Shown here in pieces: positions 33,476 through 45,887 of a DNA stretch of 64,000 bases. Position 1 is the stretch's first letter. Each line of letters begins with the position of its first letter. The notes beneath the pieces were generated by a model, which was not told where the DNA came from, ran no database searches, and saw only the letters and a list, made by a program, of their open reading frames with translations. Made by a program: the position numbers and the translations under genes. Source of the DNA: Persicaria tinctoria. Taxonomy: Eukaryota > Streptophyta > Magnoliopsida > Caryophyllales > Polygonaceae. Location of the stretch: contig JBANSL010000009.1 of the NCBI GenBank assembly GCA_037127255.1, positions 24,640,475-24,704,474 of the forward strand, in the 5' to 3' direction.

Positions 33476-33889
33476 CGTATTATTTTGGAGGTTGTTATGT
33501 GCATCGTCAAAATCTCGCCATCCGCACGGTGTTGACATCGACACTTGAAATAGGCAAGGTTTTCACCGGTACCGACTTTCGGAGCCGATGACAGGCTGGG
33601 TCTGTAGCCAGGGTGACATCAAGAACCTGTGTACTCATTTCATCTCTTACGACCTTCCCGTCATGGACAAGCAATATGTGAAGGCCCAATCCCCATGCCG
33701 ACGTCATGGTTGGTGGCCTTGACGATGAAGGCTTTGAGGGAACCGTCAGCGTTCCCCACCACCTTGGCTATGCCGATGCCTTGTCATTCACAAGGGAGAT
33801 CGCCCACTTTTTCTATTGGAGAAGAAGATAGATGGCGGCTGATTCTCATTTCATTAATTATGGTTTGTTTCTTTTAGTAAGATTGGGCC
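33476..33889. other. No gene recognised; broken open frames
   Basis: The minus strand has patches that look protein-like (VVGNADGSLKAFIVKATNHD) separated by stops, but I cannot name a family and both strands have similar open stretches. Probably a decayed gene or element fragment. Confidence 0.35.
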
Positions 33890-33892
33890 TTA

Positions 33893-34082
33893 GGGTGTGT
33901 TTGGATTCCAAAATGCATTAATTATAATGCATTTTTTTACCTCGGGTTATGTACATGTTTGGTTGTATAATTAAAAAAGTTGCAAAAATCGAAGTAAAAT
34001 ATGTGAGGTAACCAAACATGCACATAAACCTAGGTAAAAATAATGCATTATAATTAATGCATTTTAGAATCCAAACACACCC
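33893..34082. mobile_element. Tourist-like MITE (PIF/Harbinger), 190 bp
   Basis: The terminal inverted repeats GGGTGTGTTTGGATTC and GAATCCAAACACACCC are flanked by the 3-bp duplication TTA (33890-33892 and 34083-34085). The near-terminal ATGCATTAATTATAATGCATT is also mirrored. It has no coding capacity. Confidence 0.92.
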
Positions 34083-35790
34083 TTATTTATCCTTTAGAAG
34101 TTGGGCTTTTAATTGGCATGTTGGGGAGCTATCTCAGTGCTTTCCACCGACACCCATTGGTGAGGACGGCACCGAGGTCACCGACACCGGAGTCATGGGT
34201 TTAGCGATATATTACGGTGTGAATAGGGTGCGAAGGGTCCGGCTCCCGTCCAGTACTGCACCCTACAGTTTCTCAATTTCCACCGTCTGATTAGATCAAG
34301 GGTTAGGATTAGTTTTTAATTTATTTTTCTTTTAAAAAAAAAAGTTCGACTCCTCCCCCGCCCCCAAGAGAGCTCTTCTTCCTCCCGATAGGATCCAGCT
34401 TTCGATAAGAAAGTCGATGAGGGCTTTTAGATGAATGCTACTCCCTCTTTCTCGCTCCTCGCCGCCGCGCTACTCCATCTCTCGCGTTCCTCGCCGCCAC
34501 CGAAATCTATCTCTCTCTTTCAGGCTTTTAGATCAAATTTACCTTCTCTGTCTCTCTCTTTCATTCTTCCCTTCCCTTAACCCTTCTATCGATGATCCTA
34601 GCCTTTTTCAGAACACCCAAATCTGTCCTCATCAATGGCAAATCGGAATTGTATCAATTTGCTATAGGACGAAGCCGACAACTGGACATGGAAAGAAGGT
34701 GGCGCACCGTCGTCGCTGTCTTGCGTGAGGGACGACAGGTATGTGTATCAAATTAGAGAATTTGAGAAAATTAGGTTTTATGGGTTTAAAATTTTGCGAT
34801 TTGTGGGCAATTTCAGTTAGAAGATTTCTTTATTTAATCTAATGATCTCCTTTGTCTACTTCCATCATAATGCAAAACACATGCCCAGATTCGAACTACA
34901 CCCCATCACCCACGGGCAGACGAAATAAAACTTGAGAGAATTGATATAGGGTGTACGTCTATTTGTGCAGTTTCATGGATTGATAGGTCAAATTTATGGA
35001 TTTTGGGTTTCGTTAGTTTCAATTTGGTGATTTGTCGTTGAATTTGGTGAGTGGATTCATATGTCGAATTTAGGTTTGTTTCGAAATTCTTGGCATTCGC
35101 AATCTTATAAGCTCGATATGCATTGTCAGGTTAAGTTCTCATTGAATTGAATATTTGAATTTTCATATTACAACTGGCTTATTGTGAATCTTTGGAAAGA
35201 TAAGAATTTATCCACAACTTTGATTAGCAGAGATTGAAGGGTTATTGTTATACACATAGTTATGGTCTTTACTGTCATTGTTCAATGATTATTGTGGAGT
35301 ATATATTTGGCAGTTAAAAGAATTATTGTCAATGCCACTTTTGTTAGTGTTATACTGTTATACGTAGCATGAAAGTATGAAACCATGTGCATAGGTTAAC
35401 AAGGGTGGGATCTTAACATCCTAACACTTTGCTAGGTTCTTGCAAGTTGACCATCAAAACATGTAGAGTGTAGGTCACGTGTTATAACTGTTTTTTAAGC
35501 ATTTCTGCAATACTTGTAAGTAATGTAATGTTAAGTATTGTAGTCTTAGCTCCATCTCATTCATATTTTCTATCTTCTACTTAATGTGGAATGGAATACT
35601 AAAAGAGCTTATATGTATATTTCTATCGCAATTGTGAAGCTGACCCTTTTCTCTCTAAGAAAGCATGAGAACTCGTTGCTACTTGACTTCTCTATTGTGG
35701 TTACTAAGTAATAGCGTCCACTCACAATCAATTTTCATGGAATTTTCATTTTTTCATACTTATTATCTCAAATTCTATTTACAAATTTTA

Positions 35791-35861
35791 AGTCTATTAG
35801 CTCAAATGGTAGAGCATTGTGCTCGTGCACAAAGATGCGGGTTCAAATCCCGCATAGGCTA
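35791..35861 (+). tRNA. tRNA-like sequence, probably a pseudogene
   Basis: Folds as a tRNA. The acceptor stem is AGTCTAT with ATAGGCT (7 pairs, one G-U), the D arm GCTC...GAGC and the T arm GCGGG-TTCAAAT-CCCGC. The anticodon stem TTGTG/CACAA has only six loop bases, so no standard anticodon can be assigned. The pol III A and B box regions are present. It totals 71 bases. Confidence 0.5.
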
Positions 35862-36313
35862 ATATTATTAAAATTTATGATTATGACTCAAGTGGACACT
35901 ACATAAGACAATGTATTGGTGATGTTGCTGGTGTCTCTATGTTGAACTGAACAAAGTCATCACTCTTCAAGCTGCACTCCTTTTGCTTAATCTTTTTGGT
36001 GTTTTCGGTTATATGTAAGTGTTGAACAACAAAAGCAGTCTGCTGACTATTGTTTTTTACTGTCATGGAATGGTGTTTTCGGCTACCAAGAATCCATATT
36101 TACCCCATAGGAATGGATTTACTCATAATTAAAAGGAGCTAATGATCAATAACACCGCAATCGCGAGTAGGATATTAGCAGCTCAATTCCTCTAAACCAA
36201 CATGTCACATGTTGTGCTTACCATGTGTGTTAAACCAAACTCGATCTGAAGCATTTGCATTTAATTTGCAACCTTGGGTGTCTTTGTGTCTCGGTCAACA
36301 ACTTTTATAACAT

Positions 36314-36384
36314 TAGCCTATGCAGGACTTGAACCCGCATAGTTGTGCTTAAGCACATCGCTCTACCATTTGAGCTAATATGCT
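36314..36384 (-). tRNA. tRNA-like sequence, inverted partner of 35791-35861
   Basis: Also 71 bases, with the same D and T arm design, acceptor AGCATAT/ATAGGCT (one mismatch) and a six-base anticodon loop. Flanking bases are also shared (about 95 bases in total), so the two are inverted copies about 450 bases apart. Confidence 0.5.
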
Positions 36385-36394
36385 TAAAATTGTT

Positions 36395-37290
36395 ACATGA
36401 GTACTTTCACATTTTTTTTAAACAAACCGTACATTATCTCCTTTTATGAATGCTTGTCAAAGAGAATGTGAAGGAACAAGGCATCACGATAGGTATGTAC
36501 GTAAGATCCAAGTGATGATGCAATGTATGGGATTAGAGTTCAATCCTTTGATCAAGAGTTATAAACATGTCAAGCTTCATGTATGCTTGATAACAATTTA
36601 CCAAATTCCATGACAAAAGATTTTTTAAAATAGTATGCTTGAAAACATATTTTTATCACCTTGACAAGAGATTTTATGCACTTATTACCTCAAAACATGG
36701 CACTAAACACATGAACAAACCTTATGCAATTCCAACTCTTCCTTAGGACTTCAGATAGCAATAAAACATAACCAAAACATATGCAATTCCAAAACATGAC
36801 AACAGATTTTTACCATCATATTAAAAATTTAAATTTATTTGGCCAGAAAGGCATAAAAAATTGCAATTTGTTGCATCACAGAGAAACCTAATACTCTGCC
36901 AATTCCATATATAAATTGAATTCCTATACCAAATTCAATTCAATGCAGAAACCTAATACCAAATTCAAATCCATGAAACCTAAAAATCACTGAATTTGAA
37001 ATATGAATTCATTGAATTCTACAAATTCAACCACATCTCATGAATTTCCAATATGATAAACCCTAATTTTCTCATACCCCAAATTGATACATGTACTTAT
37101 CTTTGTCAATCGCGCAACACAACAAAAGCCAACACCTCTTTCTTGCTGCTTCCAGTTGTTGGCGTAGTCCTCCAATGAAGTGCCATTGAAAATCACCAAT
37201 TTGAAGGTTCTCGTAGGCTATAGGTTATCGCTAGAAAAAATAGGGGAAGGAGGAACTAGGAAGTTTCTATCGGCAAGCAATTTTGTTACA
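36395..37290. other. AT-rich stretch without recognised feature
   Basis: Several short near-repeats of 'aattccatg' and 'aacctaatac' phrases are present, but no gene or element is recognised. Confidence 0.4.
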
Positions 37291-38469
37291 TTTTTTTATT
37301 TTGTGTTTTTAAAATAGAGATTAATATCAACCGTTGGTTAATTCAAACGGTGGATATGACATCAAATGTATGCTACAGTTTATTAGAAACCGGATGGGAG
37401 CCGGATCCGGGTGTGAATAGCAAGACTGATTATTTTAGATTATGAGTGATAGTTTGTATTATTTTGGGTCATTTTTTCTTTAACTAAACCAACATTTTAT
37501 ATCTCAAGCGGAGCCAGGCGAAAACCCTTCGTCGTTCTTCCATTCTTCGCTTGTTCCATGTAAGTCGTTCTTCTCCCTCTTCCTAGATCCTTAGTGTTCT
37601 TCACCTGATCTTTATTTTCTTCTGACCCCGCCGATTGCCGCCATCATCGATCTGGTTCGAGTTTCCGAACGATCTCGGTTCGATGTTCCCGTCATGGAAA
37701 ACGATACACGAATTCAACCTCAGTGGTTTATGGTACTGGATTTGCCATGTTCCGAGCCTTTATCAGTTTCTGATCTCTTGCCTCCAGCCCCCCTTTCAAT
37801 GGAAGAACCCTCTTTGTCTTTTATGGCATTTTGAAAATATCTTGTTTTCAGTACAAGCCTAATTTATACACGCCCTTTTTTCTTCCCCTGATTTTGACTC
37901 TACGTTTTCTTGGATTTGTATATTTTTAATTTTCCGAGTCAGATTATTGTTGAGCATTGCCTTTGTGCATACCTGTTTCACAGTCCAGTCAAGCTTTGAT
38001 GACTTCTGTAATTTATGCTATTACCCTTGTTATAAAAATTGCATCTTTTGTTTTCCAGTCCAGTCGAGCTTTGCTGACTTCTGTCATTCATCTTTTGTAA
38101 GAAAATATTATCTCTTTGAATAGATTTAGAGGAAGAGAATGGGTGAATCAAGTGTTTTTATCCTCAAAAACCAATCATGCGTTTTTTTTTCCTCTTTAAT
38201 TTACTTCCTCCTCTGCTTTGAGAACCGTGTGAACGGTTTTGTTTCCTGGAAGTGGCTATTTATGTATCTTAATGGTTTTTTGTAGGTTTGAATTAATTAT
38301 TTTTGAAGAAGAAATTTTCATTTTGGAAGCTGTTGTGAGCTGAATCTGCCATGTTTTACAGTAACTTTTATATCGATTTCTGTATACATTGCATTCATTT
38401 GGGCTAAGATAGTACATAATCTATGTAGTTTATGTTTATTTGCCAAATTATGGAATCTACACCAGTTTC

Positions 38470-40620
38470 TGTTTAATTCGCAGAAATCGAGGCGTTTTAC
38501 AGCAATTCTACATAAGGTCGGAAAAGCTCGGAAAACCACTACAGAAGTCCAAGGTCAAAGCAGCGGAACAAGTCTACGAGCCAAGGCTACTCGACCTCGA
38601 CAAGCCATGTCCGAGCAACCTTGTCGACAGAGCCTGATCGAGAGAGCCAGACCACCCAGCTCCGGGACTCTACTCGATCTCGACGAAGCCCAAAGTCATG
38701 CCCGGAGTCGATGAGGAGAGCTGCCCGAGAAGCCGAGGACGAAGCCGAGGACGACCAGGCGAGACTCGCTGCCAGCGACTCCACTCGCTGCAGCGGATCA
38801 CTCGCTGCCGCGGAAGAGGCAACTCGCTGCCAGCGGATGAAGCAACTCGCGGGAGCGGAAAGGAAGAGGCACCACCCAACTCGACCTCGAGGAGCCTTTG
38901 TCGAGGTCGACAAGATCCTAACGCCAGATCCGGAGCCCATCGAGGAGAGTCGCTCGAGAAACCCTAGTCGGCGAGCCAGTCTACTCGAAGTCGACTAGGT
39001 CTACTCGACATCGACGAGCGCCAGGAGCCATGACCGAGTCCGTCGAGCACCAGCTAGTCGAGACGACGAACCAAGCCAAGTCGACCAAGGTCCCTTGTCG
39101 AGATCGACAAGACCCTTGTCGAGGTCGACCAGACTTCCAGAAGCTGCTCGACGCGGATTGATCAACTCTACTAGGATTGGGATTCCTTGGGCGCGAAGGC
39201 GGGAGATTCTATCCGAATACATCAAGTTCTATCCAAGGAGACAAGATCTATCAACATCATGAAGACCTACCATAATTAGTTTTATCTTTCCTTTTAAGAT
39301 TTAATTCCATAAAACATTTATTTATCTTTTAAGCTTTTAGATATAATTTTAGATATAGATATAGATATTCTATCCTAGAATAGCTAGGGAATGAAGGCTA
39401 TAAATAAAGCCCTTGGGGCTAAGCATTAGGCATCGGATTCGAATCATTGAAGACACAATTAGTTAGTTCCACAGAGACGGTTTAGGAGTTCTAAGGTTTT
39501 TAGGGTTTTGGCTTTCTGCGAAAGTTGATTGCCGGGATTGTAAAGGCTTTTGAATTTAGTTAATGCAAGTTTCTTTTTATACATCAATGTCTGTTATTGC
39601 GATGAGGCGTGAGTAGTCCACCCACTTCTGGGGCTGGGGTGAGCCCGACGGTGGCCGTGTGAGGCGATGCGATAAAGGTCAGATCTTTTTGTGCGATTCA
39701 TCTTCTATCCCTATGAGCATGATTCTTTTACGAGAGTTGAAGGTGATCCTTGTTTGTGTTATTGAAGCGAAAGTGATCTTAATGCAACTTGGATTAATTA
39801 TGTGAAAAAGGGTTAGTAACAATTAGGGTTTATGCGAGAGCCTCTATATGCCTATTTGTTAATGACGAAAGTTGTTTGATGGAAAGCATGATCTTTTATG
39901 CCTTTATGTGTTACTTTGCATGGTTATCGTTGTGGTGTTGAAACCCTGGCCTTGGAGGTCTTTTAATATATTGAAGTTTATTTCTGTCGAATTTCTGAAT
40001 TCTGTCGAAAATCTGCAAGTTTGTGTTTTCTGTTTCTTGTCGACATAGAGGAGCCTTGGTCGAGATCGAGTACCATCTTGTCGATCTCGAGTTGGGTTTG
40101 TCTTAGTCGAGTTGTGATTCTTCTGTTTTTGTCGATTTTAAAGTTTTTGTCTTTACTTCCTTTGTCGAGATCGAGTACCTCTTGTCGAGGTCGAGGAGAG
40201 TTTTATTCATCGAGTTGTTTGCTTTCTGTTTTCTGAGTTGTTGCCGTCGACCACCTTAGTCGACCTAGAGGACAGCTACTCGAGATCGAGTAGCTTCTGT
40301 GTCCTTGCTTTTCGTTTTAGTTTCTGCTTTACTTCTGTTTTGCTTTGTTCTTTGCTTTACTTTCTGTCTTTAGTTTCTTTGCTTTTGTTTTAGTTGCCCT
40401 TGCCGGGTTTATTTGTTTCTTTTCTGTTTCTGCGATTCTGTCTTTTCTGCTGCTATTGTGAGAATTTACAGCTACCTGAGAACTGCTGACGTGCTTCCTC
40501 GTGGATTCGATCCTGACTTTCTCTTACTGCATTGGAGGAGTCTTGTATTTATTTGCTGGGGCCTAAGTCTGGTTTGATCTATTTCGTTATATTTCATACT
40601 CGATTCACTCCTTACAACAG
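38470..40620 (+). mobile_element. LTR-like insert with TCGA-rich segments in the bS6m intron
   Basis: About 2 kb unlike the flanking intron. The segments 38590-39160 and 40040-40300 are full of tcgagatcga and tcgaggtcga phrases. Between them lies a promoter-like block with gctataaataaag at about 39398. A possible end is TTACAACA near 40620. It resembles a solo LTR or a large non-coding LTR derivative. I find no target duplication or primer site, so the limits are approximate. Confidence 0.5.
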
Positions 40621-41602
40621 AAGCTATGTTGGAAGTTAAATTTTGTCGTGTTTTTTATTTGACAGATTTTGTTTTCTAGGTTGATTTTGCGAGCTAATGG
40701 ATGTTCCCTCTTTGGAATGCATTAGTTAAGTGCCATTGTTGCTGGTATTTCTTCTGATTCATAAGTTTGATGTTGTATTCGGCAAGAAACGCCATTGGCG
40801 GACACAATAGAGGTTGGAAATCTTCTCTTTATAATTTAAAAAATGATTTTTTCGGGTTAAAATCTGATGGGGCATTCCCACTCCGTGTCCCCGCCGTTTT
40901 CATCGGATGTGGCGTTTGTTGACTGGGTCCAAGCATTTTTTGACCATTTCCGAGCTGCTTCCCCGTGTCGGACATCTGTATATTACAAAAATTGCGGTGT
41001 CCGTGCATCATAGTTGGTTACTACATTCTTTGTTGCAAATGTGTTTTTTTTTTGTGAAATCTTGAATTGATTTTGATTAAATGGAATTGAATATTGAAGG
41101 CTTGTATTAGGGTTTATTTCATACGAGTCAACTCGATGCCTTAATTTTAGGCTTGTATTAGGGTTTCATTTTATGCTTTGCAAATGATTATGTGTTAGTA
41201 ATCTTCTCTTATGTTTTTGATTCAATGGTGTTAGCCCCTGGTAGCTGCCTGTTTCATTTTAGATTGTTTAGAGCTGCAGATTGCGCTTTGTGTTATCGCC
41301 AATCACAGTTCTTTCTTCTTTTTGAAATGTTTTCTCATGTTTGAGCTTTACATGAAAATGGCTGATTCATGTTTTTTCCATACTTTATCTCGGCTCCCAC
41401 AATTCATTGCTTATTGTATTCGTTTTGTTGAGTTATCCTTCACTATGGCAAAAGTTTCTTCATTTTGTTATCCTGACTTGTGCAGCATCATCTGTATTCA
41501 GTGTTATGTTTATTTGAGGTAGAAGATTCTCATGTTTCTCTTGTGTCTACATTTGTACAGTAGAGGAATAAAAGTTTAATTACGTGCAAGAAGGGACCAA
41601 AC

Positions 41603-43193
41603 ATGCCGCTTTATGATTGTATGATTCTCCTGAAGCCCCAAGTGTCAAGGGAGGCCTTGAAGAATTTGGTTTCTCGTGTGGGAAGGCATGTATATGCTAG
41701 AAACGGTGTTGTCACTGAGGTCAAGTCATTGGGAAGTGTTCAATTGGCTTGATGCCGATTTTACCAGGTATCGCTTTGCTTGTTTTCATTTTCCAATCTT
41801 CAATATGATTGCGCCTTTAGAAGTGGGATTATGCGAATTTTTCATGTTTGAAAATACTACAAAATTCATATCTATCTTGTTTATTTTATCTGTGTTTTTT
41901 ATCCTGTTTTCTACCTGTTGAGTTTAAGGTGGTTGAAATTAGTCAACCCTTTTTCCTTGAATTGTTATCGTCTTTTTAAAATCAATTTCCAGGAGTTTAA
42001 AATAGAGACTCACATGTCATACACTAAGCAAGTAACAACTTAGCACGAGTAACAACTTAGCACGAGATTCACTAAAATTCTTGTAACCCATTGTCATATC
42101 ATCTGTTACACTCCTGAAGTTCTGAGCAGTGAGGCAAGCTTCATCCACAACTAGATGGTAGTACGAACCTGATTTACTGTTCTTTAAAATAATGTAGATC
42201 GCATCTACATACATATACTACGAACCTCGTTTCCTAGTTTCAACAGAAACTAAAAAGAGTCCATCGACTCCATCTAACCAACAGTTTACATAAGATCTTT
42301 TTGGATATAGCTCCTGCTATTTATAATTGAAGCAAAGATGTGTTGTAACTTCTAGGCTCTGATTCTTGATTGTTGGACATAACAGCAGATATTTATGGCG
42401 TGGCGTCCCTAGTTAGACTGAAATTTGCCAGCAGTCCCCGCACTTTGGTTTGATAATCATGTTCTGACTGTGAGTAATCTTAGCAAGCACTAACCACTAA
42501 CTAACATGGGGTGCACCGGCCTTTTCTGATATCAGTTACTTGTTCAATAATTATCTTCCTGTCTACGAAGGCGGTTATATATAACTAACCAAGACGGTTA
42601 TATATGACCAAATATCCTATAGAAAGTACTAGACTTGCTATTTCAGACTAACATTGATTTCAGCTTGAGTCCATGTTCATCCGGTAAGCATTGAAAACAC
42701 TAATGCGTATGTTAAATAGGAAGGTGTCACTATGTTAGGATGAATGATCTGAAATGGAATTTCTAAATGTAAAATATGGGACATGCCTGACGACTTAAAA
42801 CTTTAAAGGACTTGATTGAAATTGCTTCGATTCGATGTCTATACTTATCCTTCAGCCTTCTCTGCCAAGAATGATACGTGTATCTTTGCTGAACTGACTT
42901 GGTTTGTTTTTATGGAATGAATAACACAGGGGAAACTAATGCAGATGACGATGATGGCTACGCCCAACATCAACAAAGAGTTGCACTACTTGAACAAGGA
43001 GGACCGTCTACTTAGGTGGATTTTGGTGAAACACCGCGATGTGAAGTTTGACAGCTTTGGTACTGAAGCAGCGGATGCATTTGATAATTCGAAAAATTTC
43101 CGTTCCAGCATCGATGAGGATGTGGATGATTACGTCGGAGAGCCTGATGACGATGAATATGAAATTGAGAGTAGAGCAGGGGACAACAACTAA
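41603..43193 (+). CDS. Mitochondrial ribosomal protein bS6m-like, first coding exon broken
   Basis: bS6 is a small-subunit ribosomal protein; the plant mitochondrial form is nuclear-encoded. Coding parts are 41603-41767 and 42930-43193. The first starts MPLYDCMILLKPQVSREALK and continues to GSVQL. The family then has a Tyr-rich strand (bacterial counterpart QLAYPINKL). Here that part is missing and the frame meets TGA at 41750-41752 before CRFYQ and the donor. About 18 bases are lost in total, so the frame after the gap is correct. The second exon reads GKLMQMTMMATPNINKEL and HYLNKEDRLLRWILVKHRD with an acidic tail. Either the gene is dead, or the deletion is an assembly error, or translation starts at the Met at 42939. 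Confidence 0.75.
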
Positions 43194-43651
43194 GGTTTTT
43201 GATGTTTTTAGATCAATCTTCATCGGCGAAGGGATCTTACATGTTAGCTTTCTTTTGTGATTGTCACCCTTTTGCTACAAACGAGAGCTGAGGTTGCCCA
43301 GCACAAATAATTCAGGTGATTTGGATTAAGCATTTTGTAGTTGTAGCATCAAAGGTCGGGTGTAATTTAAGTAGTTGCTACCCCTAATTGGTTTTTCTTC
43401 ATATTACATTGGTGCAGTAGTACCTACATTCAAAGATTTGGTGGCCAAAACACATTGGCTTTCTGATGAAATGAAGCCTCAGATCAAATGAAGAAAGAGT
43501 AAATATCCATGTACGTAGTATTATGAATACGTTGATGAACTTCGTTCGTTGCCCAATGTATTTTCCTTTTTTACCCTTTCAAAAACAACCTCTTCATCTC
43601 ATCGAGTCTATTAGCAACATGTCAATCACTAGTCTTTTTCAATTTTACAAA

Positions 43652-43661
43652 GTAATTATAA
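43652..43661. repeat. Target site duplication of the 43662-45877 LINE, left copy
   Basis: gtaattataa, against gtaattacaa at 45878-45887. Confidence 0.75.
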
Positions 43662-45877
43662 GTTCTTTCGAGATACATGGAGCATTGTGGGGAAAGATAC
43701 GTGTGAGGCCATGACGGAAGTTTTCAGAAATGGAAAGGTTCTCAAGCAAATCAACGCTACCTTCATCTCCCTAATTCCAAAGGTAGCCAATCCCACCTAT
43801 GTCAAAGAATTGAGGCCAATTTCGTGTTGCAACACGGTCATGAAGGTCATCACGAAGATCTTAGCAGCAAGAATAAAAACCGATCAGAAAATGCTGATTT
43901 CTGAAAATCAGGGATCTTTTATCCCATGCCGATCCATTGTACACATAACTGTGCAATTGCAATTGAGGTGGTTAATGGGTATGGAACCAAGAGAGGGTCA
44001 CCGAGATGTGCTATCAAGGTAGATCTACAAAAGGCTTATGATTTCCTAAGTTGGGACTTCGTTAGAAATACACTAAAATACACTCATGTACTTCAACTAT
44101 CCACCGAAGTTTGTTGATCTTGTTATGGAATGTGTCACAACGACTTCCTTCTCGGTGATTATCAATGGAGCTCCTGAAGGACATTTTCCGGGAAAGAGGG
44201 TGATAAGGGAGGGTGATCCCTTTTCCCCGTATCTGTTTGTTTTAAGCATGGAAATACTAAGTAGAATGCTTAAAAAGGCTACAGAAATTCTAAGTTCAGA
44301 TATCATCCGAGATGTAAAGGCCTCAAATTGACATATCTTGCTTTCACGGATGATCTACTTGTGTTCTGCCATGCTGATCTGGATTCTTTGGGCATTATAA
44401 AGGACTGTCTTGATTACTTCGATGTAGTGTCTGGGCTGCGTGCAAAGAAAGATAAAAGCACATTCTTCCTTGCGGGTGTTAGCTTTGATTTGTCTGAGTT
44501 GATCACGCAGAGGTTAGAATTTATCACAGACTACTTTCCTGTTCGGTATCTTGGCATACCACTCCATTCTAAAAGAGTGAGTATAGCGGAATATGGGCCA
44601 CTGTATGATAAAATCAATGCACTGATGCAATCATGGGCCACGAGAAGGGTCTCTTATGCTAGTAGGCTTCAACTCCTCATGACAGTTTGTGGGGGAATTA
44701 CTACATTTTAGAGCCAAGTGGTAGTGTTACCAAAAGGAGTTATGGATAGAATTGAAAGCATGTGAAGAAGATTTCTATGGAATGGAAATATTGAAGGAAG
44801 GAAATGTATAGTGAAATGGACTAAAGTCACCAAACCGTACATGGAGGGAGGGCTTGACATTCGTGAGCTTCTGTCGTGGAATAGGCAAAACCGACCGGCG
44901 ATCTTGTGCTATCACAACCGAGCATATGATACAGTTGGTGTGTCCATAATCATTTGCGGGGTGAAGTGATTTAGGACATACAGAAAAAAGGTAGATGACA
45001 GTTGGATTTGGAAAAGCCTACTTGCAACTAGGGATGAGATAAAAGGTATGATATCCTCACTTGATTCTCCAGCACTCGTGTTTGATCAGCTTCTTCAACC
45101 AACAGGTTGGGTCTCTTGCTCAAAAATTTATAATCTACTGCTTGAGAAAAGATAAGAGGTAAATTGGGGAAGCTTACTTTAGAAAAGGTTGCAATGTAGG
45201 AAGTGGTTTTTTGTAGTGTGGCTGGCTGCGAAACAAAGACTGAGCACGGGTAGGAGAGTGAGGCGTTGGAAAGGCATGGAAGCAGCGAAGTGTATGCTTT
45301 GCAAAGCAGCGGAAGAAAGTGAGGACCATCTGTGGTTCGAATGCCCAGCTACGCGTGCAGTGCAGAATCTTGTGTTTGGATGGATAGGAATCAACTGCAG
45401 GCATGGTACTTTGGGAGATTGGCTCGACTGGTTTGCTAGAGAGCCGACTGGCATCCAAACAATGCAGCTCTTCCAAGCTAAATTACTAGTGTTCGTAGCA
45501 ACTGTTTATTTTACTTGGAAGCATAGAACACAAACTTGTATTTAGTAATGAACCATTTTTGCTGAAAGCTTGTGCATTACATATTATTACTAGTTGTCGT
45601 TCCCGTATTTCTGCTAAGTGGAAGTGCAAATCACTAGTGCAGAGATTGGAACGAAAACTGGTGTGGGAACATTAGAGAGGAAGGGAGAACATGAGGTAGG
45701 GGGTAGACGTGTGTATAGGAGGATGGGGGATATTGATTAGGATATGAGAATTGGAGCTAGCTTGAGGAATCCTTTTGTACTATGATTCATCTTCTTACAT
45801 CTTACTCTTCATTTGGTCACGTACTTTTGTAACATGGTAATTACCACATCTATATATTTACCCTTTTAAAAAAAAAA
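43662..45877 (+). mobile_element. L1-type LINE, 5'-truncated, with poly(A)
   Basis: Third copy of the LINE family seen at 1449-4300 and 8712-11579. It begins inside RT (motif WSIVGKDTCEA) and ends at TTTACCCTTTT plus ten A, followed by the second target copy. It lies just after the bS6m 3' end, in the same orientation. Confidence 0.9.
43668..45545 (+). pseudogene. LINE reverse transcriptase and zinc-binding domain, multiply frameshifted
   Basis: Segments appear in different frames: VGKDTCEAMTEVFRNGK with VKELRPISCC (43687-44022), KVDLQKAYDFLSW (about 44010-44060), the catalytic FTDD in LAFTDDLLVFCHAD (44328-44711, where FADD is usual), and the zinc-binding end CMLCKAAEESEDHLWFECP (45189-45545). 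Several stops and frameshifts show it is much older than the 8712-11579 copy. Confidence 0.88.
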
Positions 45878-45887
45878 GTAATTACAA

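Larger units (their letters stand above)
34200..37425. mobile_element. Possible DNA transposon with degenerate inverted ends
   Basis: ggtccggctcccgtcc at about 34237 and its mirrored counterpart ggatgggagccggatccg at about 37395 lie in similar contexts (followed inward by 'tacag', a 'ccaccgt' block and AT-rich sequence). Both lie next to a 'tgtgaatag' phrase. This suggests old terminal repeats, perhaps MULE-like, but no duplication or transposase is found. The interior has a weak coding-like frame at 34435-34728 that I cannot identify. Confidence 0.3.
37500..43500 (+). other. Gene span of mitochondrial ribosomal protein bS6m (exon-intron model)
   Basis: Proposed transcript: 5' UTR exon about 37505-37559 (before donor GTAAGT at 37560), large intron to acceptor TTTGTACAG at 41560, coding exon 41561-41767, intron 41768-42929 (GT...CACAG), last exon from 42930 with stop at 43193, and 3' UTR toward about 43500. 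The first intron holds an LTR-like insert at about 38470-40620. The first exon and the transcript ends are inference; the coding exons are supported by protein similarity. Confidence 0.6.

Noticed and set aside
38587..39225. Several overlapping frames rich in Arg, Ser and Asp
   Set aside because: They arise from the TCGA-rich repeats of the intron insert and are open in several frames at once.
38470..40620. CRISPR-like or tandem array from repeated TCGA phrases
   Set aside because: Spacing and units are irregular, and this is eukaryotic nuclear DNA.
42017..42214. 65-codon minus-strand frame in the second bS6m intron
   Set aside because: It looks somewhat protein-like (YYHLVVDEACLTAQNF) but is isolated and unrecognised; intronic, so not called.
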